Origin: Thermodesulfobacteriota bacterium
GTDB taxonomy: Bacteria > Desulfobacterota_D > UBA1144 > Nemesobacterales > CSP1-2
DNA length: 64,000 bases
Direction: 5' to 3'
Assembly (NCBI GenBank): GCA_035559815.1
Contig: DATMAT010000020.1
Span: 90,644 to 154,643 of the forward strand
Numbering within the stretch: the stretch's first letter is position 1; every line of letters begins with the position of its first letter. Made by a program: the position numbers and the translations under genes. The notes under the pieces were generated by a model. The model did no database searches. It saw only the letters and a list, made by a program, of their open reading frames with translations, and was not told the origin of the DNA. Of this stretch, positions 57,065 through 64,000 are shown piece after piece.

Positions 57065-57490
57065 TTATGATTTTTTGTATGACCCGATGATATCCTTGAC
57101 TGTTTTTACGAGTTCCTCTCGAGAGAAGGGTTTCTTCAGGTACGGATTTCCGGTCGACTTAATAAAATCGTTTATGATTCCCGAGATAAATATTATTTTT
57201 TTTGCCAGAGTTGGACTTAACCCTTTCACTTCCAAGTAGAGCTTATCGCCTTTCATTCGAGGCATATTCATGTTGGAGATTATTGCATCGTATCCATCTT
57301 TCTTTATCTTTTCCAGGCCTTCCATTCCGTCTCTTGCAACCTCCACCTTAAACCCTTCTCCCTCTAATATTTCCTTCACTAAACCGACAATGATTTCGTC
57401 ATCGTCTACAACCAGGATCCTTTTCTTCGCGCTTTTCTTTCTTTTTCCTTTCTTTGTCATCTTTCCTTTACTACCCTTGGTTTTGGACAT
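57065..57490 (-). CDS. Single-domain receiver with Asn at the phosphorylation site
   Basis: This 141-residue protein has a lysine-rich N-terminal tail (GSKGKMTKKGKRKKSAKKR) followed by a receiver fold. The acidic pocket VVDDDEI, the Ser/Thr switch IIFISGII and the Lys in YLKKPF are intact. The phospho-acceptor position reads DAIISNMNMPRMKG, Asn where the paralogue at 41483 has Asp. It therefore should not be phosphorylated normally and may be a constitutive or binding-only module. The basic tail could bind DNA or RNA. Confidence 0.88.
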   Translation of the reverse strand: MSKTKGSKGKMTKKGKRKKSAKKRILVVDDDEIIVGLVKEILEGEGFKVEVARDGMEGLEKIKKDGYDAIISNMNMPRMKGDKLYLEVKGLSPTLAKKIIFISGIINDFIKSTGNPYLKKPFSREELVKTVKDIIGSYKKS

Positions 57491-57687
57491 GGCAATAAGA
57501 TATGGTTGGGTTGGACTAAATTGAATGAGACTTTAGTCGGATTTATCTTATATCACGGTATTATACTATATTATCAGCTTAAGCCTTTTTACTCTTTGCC
57601 GTTATCTTTTTTGATTTTCTATAAGCTTAATTCGGAATGTATGCTTATAACTTTTGTCTAGAGGTTAGGAGAATTATTTGTCCTAAA

Positions 57688-58371
57688 CTAAGTTATATTT
57701 AGGGTTTCTCGTGAGCTAGAGCCGAGGTCTACCAAATTCCCCCTCCAGATGTGACGTATAAACCATCCGGCCAGGTCGAATATATTCGCAGCCAACTTAA
57801 TTATGATCGAATCGGAAGTGGCCACCAGCTCGGCTTTTTTTAAAATGTAATCCGGGTTTTCTACTGTTTCTGCCTTGCCATTCAAGTCGTATTTCAACAT
57901 TAGTTGATTTACCATCTTGCATAACTCACCGGAGAAGGATACCGGTCTATCAAAGTAGAATTCTATCCCTTCGAGCCCTAGGCCACCTATCTCTCGCAGA
58001 AGCTTGTCTAAAATCTCCTCTGTGAATGGGCTTAATTTATAGGAGCGGTGAACCGAGGCTGAATCTCTAACCACCCCATCTCTGGCAATAAAGACAAAAT
58101 TTCCTTTTCGATAGGATTCGATGGTGATAAGTTGATTATAACCGTCGACTTTAAGTAGTTTCCCTTTTATTTGTCTCTCGCCCACTATTTTGTTTCCTCT
58201 GGCTTTAATTTCACCTTTGGTGAAAAATCCTCTGAAAAGCACGTTTCGCTCTTCGGTATTAAGTTGAAAATGGTTTCCTACTATCTCCAGGATGGAACGA
58301 GTAGAGTAGCCCCTCCTTTTTAAATAGAGGTAATCCCGGCTTGCGGCGATGACCTTTTCCTTATCAACCAC
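57688..58371 (-). CDS. DUF434-like protein
   Basis: This 227-residue cytoplasmic protein has an N-terminal DUF434-type segment: ASRDYLYLKRRGYSTRSILEIVGNHF then ERNVLFRGFF (cited for RGYS, EIVGN and RGFF). A second domain follows with KVDGYNQLITIESYRKGNFVFIARDGVVRD, Asp-rich as in metal-dependent nuclease or phosphoesterase folds, and IEFYFDRPVSFSGEL. The combination is commonest in archaea and scattered bacteria. Its function is unknown. The VDGYNQLIT wording resembles PIN-like domains, which would make it a candidate RNase. Monocistronic. Confidence 0.75.
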   Translation of the reverse strand: MVDKEKVIAASRDYLYLKRRGYSTRSILEIVGNHFQLNTEERNVLFRGFFTKGEIKARGNKIVGERQIKGKLLKVDGYNQLITIESYRKGNFVFIARDGVVRDSASVHRSYKLSPFTEEILDKLLREIGGLGLEGIEFYFDRPVSFSGELCKMVNQLMLKYDLNGKAETVENPDYILKKAELVATSDSIIIKLAANIFDLAGWFIRHIWRGNLVDLGSSSRETLNIT

Positions 58372-58509
58372 GATTATATTCTCTACATTTCAACCATAAA
58401 ATCAAAATAGAGCCTGAAATTAAAAGTCTATTTGAAAACATTGGGCCTATTTGAGACTGCTCTTCCGAAATATTATAATTTTGGATAGTTGATAATTGGG
58501 GGTGGTAAT

Positions 58510-59517
58510 ATGTTAGACAGGATATTCAGGAGGCAACCTCCGGATTATATCTCCCAATCTAAGTGGGTTATTCCTCGAAGGAATTTTGTCCCTGCCTATA
58601 TTCGTTCCTATGAGACCGACAAACACATATTCGATGAAAAGGTAGAGCAGGCTCTTCGAGTGCTGGAGAGCTGTGAGGTTTGCCCGCGTAATTGCCATGT
58701 AAATCGGCTGGAAAACAAGACCGCTGTTTGTAGAACCGGCCGTTACGCCTATGTTGCCAGCGCCTTTCCACACTTTGGCGAGGAGGACTGCCTAAGGGGC
58801 TGGAACGGCTCGGGCACGATTTTCTTCTCTTTTTGCAACCTCAAATGCGTCTTCTGCCAGAACTTTGATATATCCTGGGAGGGAAACGGACAAGTGCTCA
58901 CGCCAGGAGAGCTGGCCAGGGTCATGATTCATCTCCAGGAAACGGGCTGCCATAACATAAATTTTGTCACCCCGGAGCATGTTGTCCCTCAGGTGATGGA
59001 AGCGATTCCCATAGCAATGGAGATGGGTTTGAGGTTGCCGATTGTATATAACACCAGCGCCTATGACTCTTTTCACTCCCTTGAGATAATGGACGGCATT
59101 GTGGACATATATATGCCGGATATCAAGTTCTGGGATAGAGATCTCTCCTTCTTCTATATGGCGGCAAGGGACTATCCGGAGGTTGCCCGGGCCGCGGTGA
59201 AGGAGATGCACCGACAAGTAGGCCTGCTTAGGTTCGATGAAAACGGCCTGGCGCTCCGCGGTGTCCTTGTCCGTCATTTGGTTATGCCCAACCGGGTAGC
59301 CGGCACACGAGAGATTTTCCGTTTCATCGCCAATGAGGTATCCAGGGATACATATGTGAATGTCATGGACCAGTACCGACCGGAGGGCAGGGTTTTAAAG
59401 CTTCCCCAAAAATACAAGGATATTAACCGTTCTACTAACCGCGCCGAGTATGAGGAAGCGTTGAAGATAGCCCGGGAGGAGGGACTTCATCGCTTTGATG
59501 TCCGCTGGATGCATTGA
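58510..59517 (+). CDS. Radical SAM protein, PflA/YfkA-like
   Basis: A 335-residue radical SAM enzyme, counted from ATG 58510, which has GGGGGTGG 5 bases upstream (a TTG 21 bases earlier is less likely). The [4Fe-4S] site is FFSFCNLKCVFCQNFDIS (CxxxCxxC-type: C-N-L-K-C-V-F-C). A preceding cysteine set CEVCPRNCHVNR and CRTGRYAYVASAFPH is typical of the pyruvate-formate-lyase-activating-like PflX/radical SAM group. Its substrate protein is not encoded nearby. The fold continues with HNINFVTPEHVVPQVMEAI and NTSAYDSFHSLEIMDGIVDI. Confidence 0.9.
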   Translation: MLDRIFRRQPPDYISQSKWVIPRRNFVPAYIRSYETDKHIFDEKVEQALRVLESCEVCPRNCHVNRLENKTAVCRTGRYAYVASAFPHFGEEDCLRGWNGSGTIFFSFCNLKCVFCQNFDISWEGNGQVLTPGELARVMIHLQETGCHNINFVTPEHVVPQVMEAIPIAMEMGLRLPIVYNTSAYDSFHSLEIMDGIVDIYMPDIKFWDRDLSFFYMAARDYPEVARAAVKEMHRQVGLLRFDENGLALRGVLVRHLVMPNRVAGTREIFRFIANEVSRDTYVNVMDQYRPEGRVLKLPQKYKDINRSTNRAEYEEALKIAREEGLHRFDVRWMH

Positions 59518-59813
59518 TTTTAATGTCTTCAGGTGACTTGCTAGAATCTAGCTTCTAATCGTATAAGCAAGTAGTTCACTCGGCCAGTTCATGTCAGGCT
59601 TTCTTGTTATCTTTGTGTGTTTGCGGGATTCATGATTTAGGCTTTTGTAAAGAACGCATATACTTCGACCAGTATAGGTATGCTGTTCCCTACAACTAAA
59701 AAACATTCCGACTACCGGAAAGGCCGGTCCGAGTTAAACGAGGTGATTGGTAGACTAACCTCGCTAGAGTGACAGTTTCATATTCTCTTTAGAGATTGTG
59801 AGAGTATGAATAT
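59518..59813. other. Intergenic region before the Nudix gene
   Basis: It contains a CGAGGT...ACCTCG hairpin at about 59740-59764 and, just before the Nudix start, CATATTCTC (59779-59787) facing GAGAGTATG (59800-59808), complementary with one mismatch. No gene is seen. Confidence 0.45.
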
Positions 59814-60386
59814 ATGTTACGAGATGGTAATCTCTATCCCATGATCAAAAAGTGGAACCTAGTCAAATCTGAGAAGCTGAATTTTTATAGGGTTTTCTCT
59901 ACCAGAAGGGATATAAGCTCTTCTCCGGTGACTGGAAAGAGCCACGATTTTTATGTGATCGAAGCTCCTGACTGGACGAATGTGGTGGCGATTACACCAG
60001 AGCGGGAGATAATTTTGATAAAACAATATAGGCACGGGGTTCAGTCTCTTACCCTGGAAATTCCCGGCGGTATGGTCGACCCGGGTGAGACCCCGCTCGA
60101 GTCGGCAAAGCGAGAGTTACTGGAGGAAACCGGCTATATATCCGATGACTGGATTTTTTTGGGGAAGGTTCACCCAAACCCGGCGATCCAGGATAATACC
60201 TGCCACACTTTTCTGGCCAAGGATGCAGTAAAGATTAAAGAGCCGAATTTTGAGGGCACGGAGGATATAGCTTGCTTTGTGACGCCGGTCGAGAGTATTC
60301 CGAGCTTGGTTGCCGAGGGCAAGATTACCCATTCACTGGTCATTTCCGCTTTCTATTGGTATTACCTGTATAATGGGTCAAGGTGA
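59814..60386 (+). CDS. Nudix hydrolase, ADP-ribose pyrophosphatase-like
   Basis: This 190-residue hydrolase has the Nudix box at residues about 87-109: GGMVDPGETPLESAKRELLEETG, given here as GGMVDPGETP and RELLEETG, which fits GX5EX7REUXEEXGU fully. The upstream strands (FYVIEAPDWTNVVAITPE, IILIKQYRHGVQSLTLEIPG) match ADP-ribose and nucleotide-sugar pyrophosphatases. The start lacks a good ribosome-binding site; a second ATG follows 9 codons later. The stem at 59779-59808 lies in its leader. Confidence 0.9.
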   Translation: MLRDGNLYPMIKKWNLVKSEKLNFYRVFSTRRDISSSPVTGKSHDFYVIEAPDWTNVVAITPEREIILIKQYRHGVQSLTLEIPGGMVDPGETPLESAKRELLEETGYISDDWIFLGKVHPNPAIQDNTCHTFLAKDAVKIKEPNFEGTEDIACFVTPVESIPSLVAEGKITHSLVISAFYWYYLYNGSR

Positions 60387-60400
60387 AATGAGTTTTTTCT

Positions 60401-60429
60401 GTAGGGGCGACCCGCCGGGTCGCCCCTAC
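60401..60429. terminator. Perfect palindrome of the GTAGGGGC family after the Nudix gene
   Basis: GTAGGGGCGACCCG-C-CGGGTCGCCCCTAC has 14-bp perfect arms with a 1-base centre, 15 bases after the Nudix stop. T-rich sequence follows only partly. It is a long, very stable hairpin, with 12-base outer segments shared with 16873-16906. Confidence 0.7.
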
Positions 60430-60479
60430 TATTGATTCTTTATCCTTTAACAAGAATAATATATTCCCAACCTAAACAA

Positions 60480-60564
60480 GGGCAGGTGGCGGAACAGGCA
60501 GACGCGGCGGCCTCAAAAGCCGCTGAGCTTCACGCTCGTAAGGGTTCGACTCCCTTCCTGCCCA
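60480..60564 (+). tRNA. tRNA-Leu (anticodon CAA)
   Basis: A class II tRNA of 85 bases. The acceptor stem is GGGCAGG/CCTGCCC with discriminator A, the D arm GCGGAACAGGCAGACGC is typical of tRNA-Leu, the anticodon loop CTCAAAA gives CAA, and the long variable arm is TGAGCTTCACGCTCGTA. The CCA end is not encoded. Confidence 0.94.
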
Positions 60565-60577
60565 CTCCTAAAGTTGT

Positions 60578-60696
60578 TAAGCCACGGATTAACACTAATG
60601 TACACGAATGAAAGGATAGAAGATACATGTAAAAAGTTGCTAATCATGTGTCCTGCATCGTTCGACTACCCTCACGAAGAAGCCTTGCATCCTGAT
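60578..60696. repeat. Truncated TTCGTGGC-family repeat (one terminal repeat only)
   Basis: It begins TTAAGCCACGGATTAACACT and TGTACACGAATG like the complete units, followed by GATACATGTAAAAAG and TCCTGCATCG, which match the internal parts. The right terminal repeat is missing and the spermidine-synthase-like gene ends here. Confidence 0.6.
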
Positions 60697-63021
60697 TTAT
60701 TTAAGCTTAGTAGAAATCACAGTAACACAAAGAGCGGCGATTAGATAAGACAGGCTGCCGGCTAGCGTCGTGAATGTAAAGCCTATCCCCACCCCTATAA
60801 TGACCGCGGCTATCGAGCCGAATACGGACATAATACCGTTTAGCCCCCAGTAGAAGGGAACCCCGGTTTTTAATAAATTGCTTACTACCCGGATTCCCAG
60901 CGGAAACGGCATTCCCATCAGAAGGCCGAGCGGGAATAGTAGGATAAAAGTGACAGCTATCCTCGTTTCGATAGAAAAGGGAAGGAAAATCTTAATGAGA
61001 AATGGCAAAGATAATGCATATATTGTGGAAATAAGAAATATAAGCAGGCACACCATACCCATCCGTCTCAAGAGGGCTTTTTCTTCAAAGCGGCCGCTCA
61101 AGTAACTGCCTATACCGCCGGATAGGAGGAGAGAAAAAAGTATCACCGATAGAGTGAAAATGGGGTGTCCCAAAAGCAGTATGAATTTCTGGAGTATGGA
61201 TATTTCTACCAGCATGAACCCAAGGCCAAGCGCTACAAAGTAAATGACAAGAAGCCCGCCTTTTAATCCAATCATTTCATTACTGTAGGAAATGGAGAAA
61301 CCGAAAAATAACAGTGTAGCTATGACCGGTATCAAAATGAGCTTCATCAGATAGCTGGGAATCCCGTATGGCTTTTCGATGGCAAAATAAAATGGGCTAT
61401 CGTCTTTGACCGGGTCGACTTTGTGGTCAAAATAAGCATAGAACTGGTCTGGGGTAATCTTTCCACCGAAAAGCTCCTGGTAAGGGGATGAAGAAGCAAT
61501 ATGCGGAATATGAACCGGATTATACTCTGACGATAGATTCTTTATTCTTAGGCTCTCTTCTTTTGAGAACGGCGTCTTTTTCAGCATGAAAATCATCTGG
61601 GTAGGCTCGTTCTCTCTTGGCCTGTCTTCTAATAAAATCGCAATATGATTTCCGGCAAGCTTAGGTGGAATTCCGTAGTTCTTCATCATGGAGATTGCAT
61701 TAGAGACCAGCCTGGGGATATCTACCTGCCATCTTATGAAGACCAGTATTCCGCCATCGGTTAGATGATCAAAATACTCTTGAAACGCCTCGGTGGTGTA
61801 AAGATAGTTTTCGGAAAGCGCCAGACCTCCTGATGAAACCGACGCCCAGGAGTCAACGAAGCTAAGTGAAATAATGTCGTACTTATCATTCGACCGGCTA
61901 ATGAAGTTCCGTCCTTCGTCCAGGACTAGGTTAACATTTTGGTTATTGTAGATGTTTCCCGCTTTCTCGCCGTAACTTCTGACGAAATCGACTATCAGTG
62001 GGTTAAGTTCTACCGCAGTCACGTTTTTACTTCCGGCTACCAAAGAAAGGAGGACATCCACTCCACCGCCCGGCCCGATTATGAGGGCTTTCGGTTGTTG
62101 CCTGAGGTGGAAGGGCATATACCGGAACCAGTCCGTAGCCTCTTCGGAAATGCTTTCTGTATTACCGTCCCACCTGACTACGTTAGTCCAGGCGTCCGAG
62201 TCAATATAGATCCTGGCGATATGCGGAGGGTCGAATCCCTCGACGCCGTCGATCCTGGAGTAGGAATTCCATCCGGTGAAGACTATATGGAGCCCGGGGT
62301 CCGACTCCATGTGCTGGTATAAGCCTTTGGAAGGGGCTTTTTTAATGGTGAGTATCTGAAATTGACCGTTCAAGACTATTAAAAGAACAATAGTAAATAT
62401 AGAGGCTAAAGAAAGGTAGAAGGTTTTCGTCTTGTAAAACTTGGGGTGATGTGTGGAAAAAGATATTGAAGCCGCTCCGGCAAGCATCCCGATAAAGAGA
62501 GTGGCTGATTCTCCGCCCAGAAGTCCAAGTACTAAGGTAATGGCCAAAGCTCCAAAGGAGGCTCCTATCAAATCTGAAAAGTAGAGTTTCCCGATGAGTC
62601 TCCTAAAAATATCGAATGCTTGCCCAAGCGCAGCACCGGCAATGAAAAAGGGGACGACCGATGTTATAAAGTAAAGGCTCAGATAATCAGGAGTGGCTGG
62701 AAGGCTGATGATAATCCAGAGGAATAAAGGGATGGAGATGGAATATAGAAGCGATGCAGTCGCCAGCGAGCCGGGATTGGATTTTATAATCCCCTTTTCC
62801 TTAAGCACGTGGAGGAAGAATCCACCCAAACCCCAGCCGAAAAGGGCAACGGAGATGGCGATGAATGCGTAGTGATACCATATAGTCGCGGAGAAGATGC
62901 GCGTGAGCGTAATCTCCAGCATGAGCCCGGATGCCGAGATTAAGAAGATTCCGATAAGGAGTGAGGTTCGGTAGATTCCCCTACCATTTTTTATTTCTGG
63001 CGAATTGATTTTATCTGACAT
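60697..63021 (-). CDS. Multi-pass membrane protein with spermidine-synthase-like domain
   Basis: This 774-residue protein belongs to the fused transporter/spermidine-synthase-like group. It has N-terminal helices (LLIGIFLISASGLMLEITLTRIF onward, about 6 TMs), a central Rossmann methyltransferase-like domain with ALIIGPGGGVDVLLSLVAGS and VTAVELNPLIVDFVRS (nucleotide or SAM-type site), and C-terminal helices (about 6-7 TMs from LILIPVIATLLFFGFSI). The ELNP motif is typical of SpeE folds, but polyamine activity has not been shown for the membrane forms. Monocistronic, terminated near the truncated repeat. Confidence 0.85.
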   Translation of the reverse strand: MSDKINSPEIKNGRGIYRTSLLIGIFLISASGLMLEITLTRIFSATIWYHYAFIAISVALFGWGLGGFFLHVLKEKGIIKSNPGSLATASLLYSISIPLFLWIIISLPATPDYLSLYFITSVVPFFIAGAALGQAFDIFRRLIGKLYFSDLIGASFGALAITLVLGLLGGESATLFIGMLAGAASISFSTHHPKFYKTKTFYLSLASIFTIVLLIVLNGQFQILTIKKAPSKGLYQHMESDPGLHIVFTGWNSYSRIDGVEGFDPPHIARIYIDSDAWTNVVRWDGNTESISEEATDWFRYMPFHLRQQPKALIIGPGGGVDVLLSLVAGSKNVTAVELNPLIVDFVRSYGEKAGNIYNNQNVNLVLDEGRNFISRSNDKYDIISLSFVDSWASVSSGGLALSENYLYTTEAFQEYFDHLTDGGILVFIRWQVDIPRLVSNAISMMKNYGIPPKLAGNHIAILLEDRPRENEPTQMIFMLKKTPFSKEESLRIKNLSSEYNPVHIPHIASSSPYQELFGGKITPDQFYAYFDHKVDPVKDDSPFYFAIEKPYGIPSYLMKLILIPVIATLLFFGFSISYSNEMIGLKGGLLVIYFVALGLGFMLVEISILQKFILLLGHPIFTLSVILFSLLLSGGIGSYLSGRFEEKALLRRMGMVCLLIFLISTIYALSLPFLIKIFLPFSIETRIAVTFILLFPLGLLMGMPFPLGIRVVSNLLKTGVPFYWGLNGIMSVFGSIAAVIIGVGIGFTFTTLAGSLSYLIAALCVTVISTKLK

Positions 63022-63183
63022 ATATGACAGGACTAGGTTTTATTTTCTGTGAAGCAAGGCTGTATATCCTAATGTAACTTAGGGTTTTTAGTCAAGGATG
63101 TAATCTAAGCTTTAACGTGTTTATGCCAGCCACAACTGGTTTGCGGCTGGTTGCTTTGCGTTATTAAGAATCGTACAATGGGC

Positions 63184-63762
63184 TTACACTTTCAGGCATT
63201 TTACTCCTGTCTGATACCACCTGTTTATCTCTCTATTCTCAAGAACGCCTTTGTGCTTTGCCACATAATCAATAAACCAGTGAATTAAGCCATCCCACTC
63301 GCTGAAATCTCCGGGCGGTAATAATTCCCATCCGATTTCATCTAAAGTCCAATTGGATTTGATTCCGTTCCTCAACATTGATGTACAAACCCAATTGGAC
63401 TCATCATTCGCGCCTCCTTTAGCAACTGGAAACACATGATCTATGGTGGGCCAAAGCTCCCACAAGAAAACATGACTGGCATCCATCTTCCAGGCTGGAT
63501 GGTAAGGAAATTCTTTCGGTAAGAGAACTGTTAGAAGCATAATTGTTCCGGGATAAACGAGCTTTTGTCCTGAATAACGATCAATGAAGCCATCACGAAT
63601 AAATATTTTGGTGCGCACAACATCTGTAATTCTACGTTTTGAGCGTTCAGTAATTTCAAAAGGATACTCTCGGCGTGCAATATCCTTCGCCTCCTGCTCA
63701 TTTCCAGCAGACAAGGCAAAGCAAATATCTTTTATAATCTGTCCCTTTTCTCTAGTAGGCAT
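63184..63762 (-). CDS. HNH endonuclease-like protein
   Basis: This 192-residue protein starts with a helical region (KGQIIKDICFALSAGNEQEAKDIARREYPF). An HNH-type core follows: RTKIFIRDGFIDRYSGQKLVYPG, then PTIDHVFPVAKGGANDESNW (His-x-x-Pro-x-x-x-Gly-Gly, Asp-x-x-x-Asn) and VCTSMLRNGIKSNW. The zinc-knuckle cysteines of many HNH proteins are absent (SGQKL). Likely a nicking or restriction-type nuclease; McrA-like homologues occur in defence and mobile contexts. It stands alone between chromosomal genes. Confidence 0.8.
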   Translation of the reverse strand: MPTREKGQIIKDICFALSAGNEQEAKDIARREYPFEITERSKRRITDVVRTKIFIRDGFIDRYSGQKLVYPGTIMLLTVLLPKEFPYHPAWKMDASHVFLWELWPTIDHVFPVAKGGANDESNWVCTSMLRNGIKSNWTLDEIGWELLPPGDFSEWDGLIHWFIDYVAKHKGVLENREINRWYQTGVKCLKV

Positions 63763-63843
63763 TCAAAATATGCCTAACTGGTGATTATGCGGAATTATTT
63801 CCCCATAGCGTACGTAAAGGAAAAGTCATAAGTAAATCAGCCT

Positions 63844-64000
63844 CTAATATCTCGGCATAAGCGGGTCGTAGTTGATGGCCCACTCGTCTATTCCGCCTTT
63901 AAGGCTTTTCACCTTTTTGAATCCAAGGTTTCTTAAGAATGTGGTTGCTCTCAGGCTTCTTACGCCGTGATGGCAGTGTACGACTATCTCATCCGCCGTG
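63844..64000 (-). CDS. Rhodanese-domain protein, C-terminal part (cut by window edge)
   Basis: The minus-strand frame from the window end to the stop at 63844 encodes the last 52 residues of a rhodanese domain: DEIVVHCHHGVRSLRATTFL with the active-site loop Cys-His-His-Gly-Val-Arg-Ser, then LGFKKVKSLKGGIDEWA, the conserved GGxxxW ending. The 5' part lies right of the window. Sulfurtransferase or phosphatase-like roles are possible. Confidence 0.88.
   Translation of the reverse strand, partial: TADEIVVHCHHGVRSLRATTFLRNLGFKKVKSLKGGIDEWAINYDPLMPRY

Overview
This window comes from a Gram-negative bacterium. The evidence is a TolC-type outer-membrane channel, two RND efflux pumps with periplasmic adaptors, lipoproteins, a periplasmic c-type cytochrome, an RlpA-like protein and a CpoB-like protein. 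A membrane pyrophosphatase, NtrC-type sigma-54 signalling, single-domain receivers and a LonB-like protease suggest a deltaproteobacterium-like or candidate-phylum organism. I cannot place it more precisely without a search.

Left chromosomal arm (1-17.6 kb): the 3' end of a membrane pyrophosphatase gene; an efflux locus with tolC divergent from a tetR-type repressor, then two consecutive adaptor+RND permease pairs (2.8-11.7 kb); radA and a LonB-like protease on the minus strand; a secreted acetoacetate-decarboxylase-like protein and a UPF0173-type metallohydrolase.

Integrated mobile element (about 17,671-40,940, 23.2 kb): it is bounded by a 68-bp direct repeat made of the promoter-proximal region and 5' half of a tRNA-Pro gene. 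The complete tRNA is at the right end. The element is visibly more AT-rich than its flanks. It carries a tyrosine recombinase, a SRAP-UmuD-UmuC translesion cassette, a type I restriction-modification operon with three extra genes (a possible nuclease, a TPR membrane protein, a TOPRIM-like protein), an intact IS3-family insertion with a target duplication, a family B DNA polymerase with altered motifs and a C-terminal helix-turn-helix, a phage-like clamp loader, a duplicated-repeat protein and an excisionase-like protein. Helically phased TTCTAAC repeats lie inside both ends. A shared CACC(C/T)AATAT motif precedes three of the replication-side genes. The whole resembles pipolins or other self-replicating integrative elements, but its composition does not match anything I can name with certainty. 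It is the best candidate here for an undescribed system.

Right chromosomal arm (41-64 kb): a RiPP-precursor-like small ORF, receiver proteins, a thioesterase, small secreted and lipoprotein genes, and a sigma-54 two-component system at 48.4-51.2 kb. Paired operator palindromes and matching -24/-12 promoters, one divergent pair at 48.1-48.4 kb and one more set at 44.9-45.1 kb, define a small regulon of envelope genes. Two members share a conserved leader hairpin. Then come recR, ybaB, dnaX, the SRP RNA and tRNA-Ser, a cytochrome c, an enoyl-CoA hydratase, a pseudo-receiver, a DUF434-like protein, a radical SAM protein, a Nudix hydrolase, tRNA-Leu, a membrane spermidine-synthase-like protein, an HNH endonuclease and a rhodanese cut by the window edge. 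Two families of short dispersed repeats (GTAGGGGC palindromes and TTCGTGGC-ended MITE-like units) lie between chromosomal genes and are not seen in the element.
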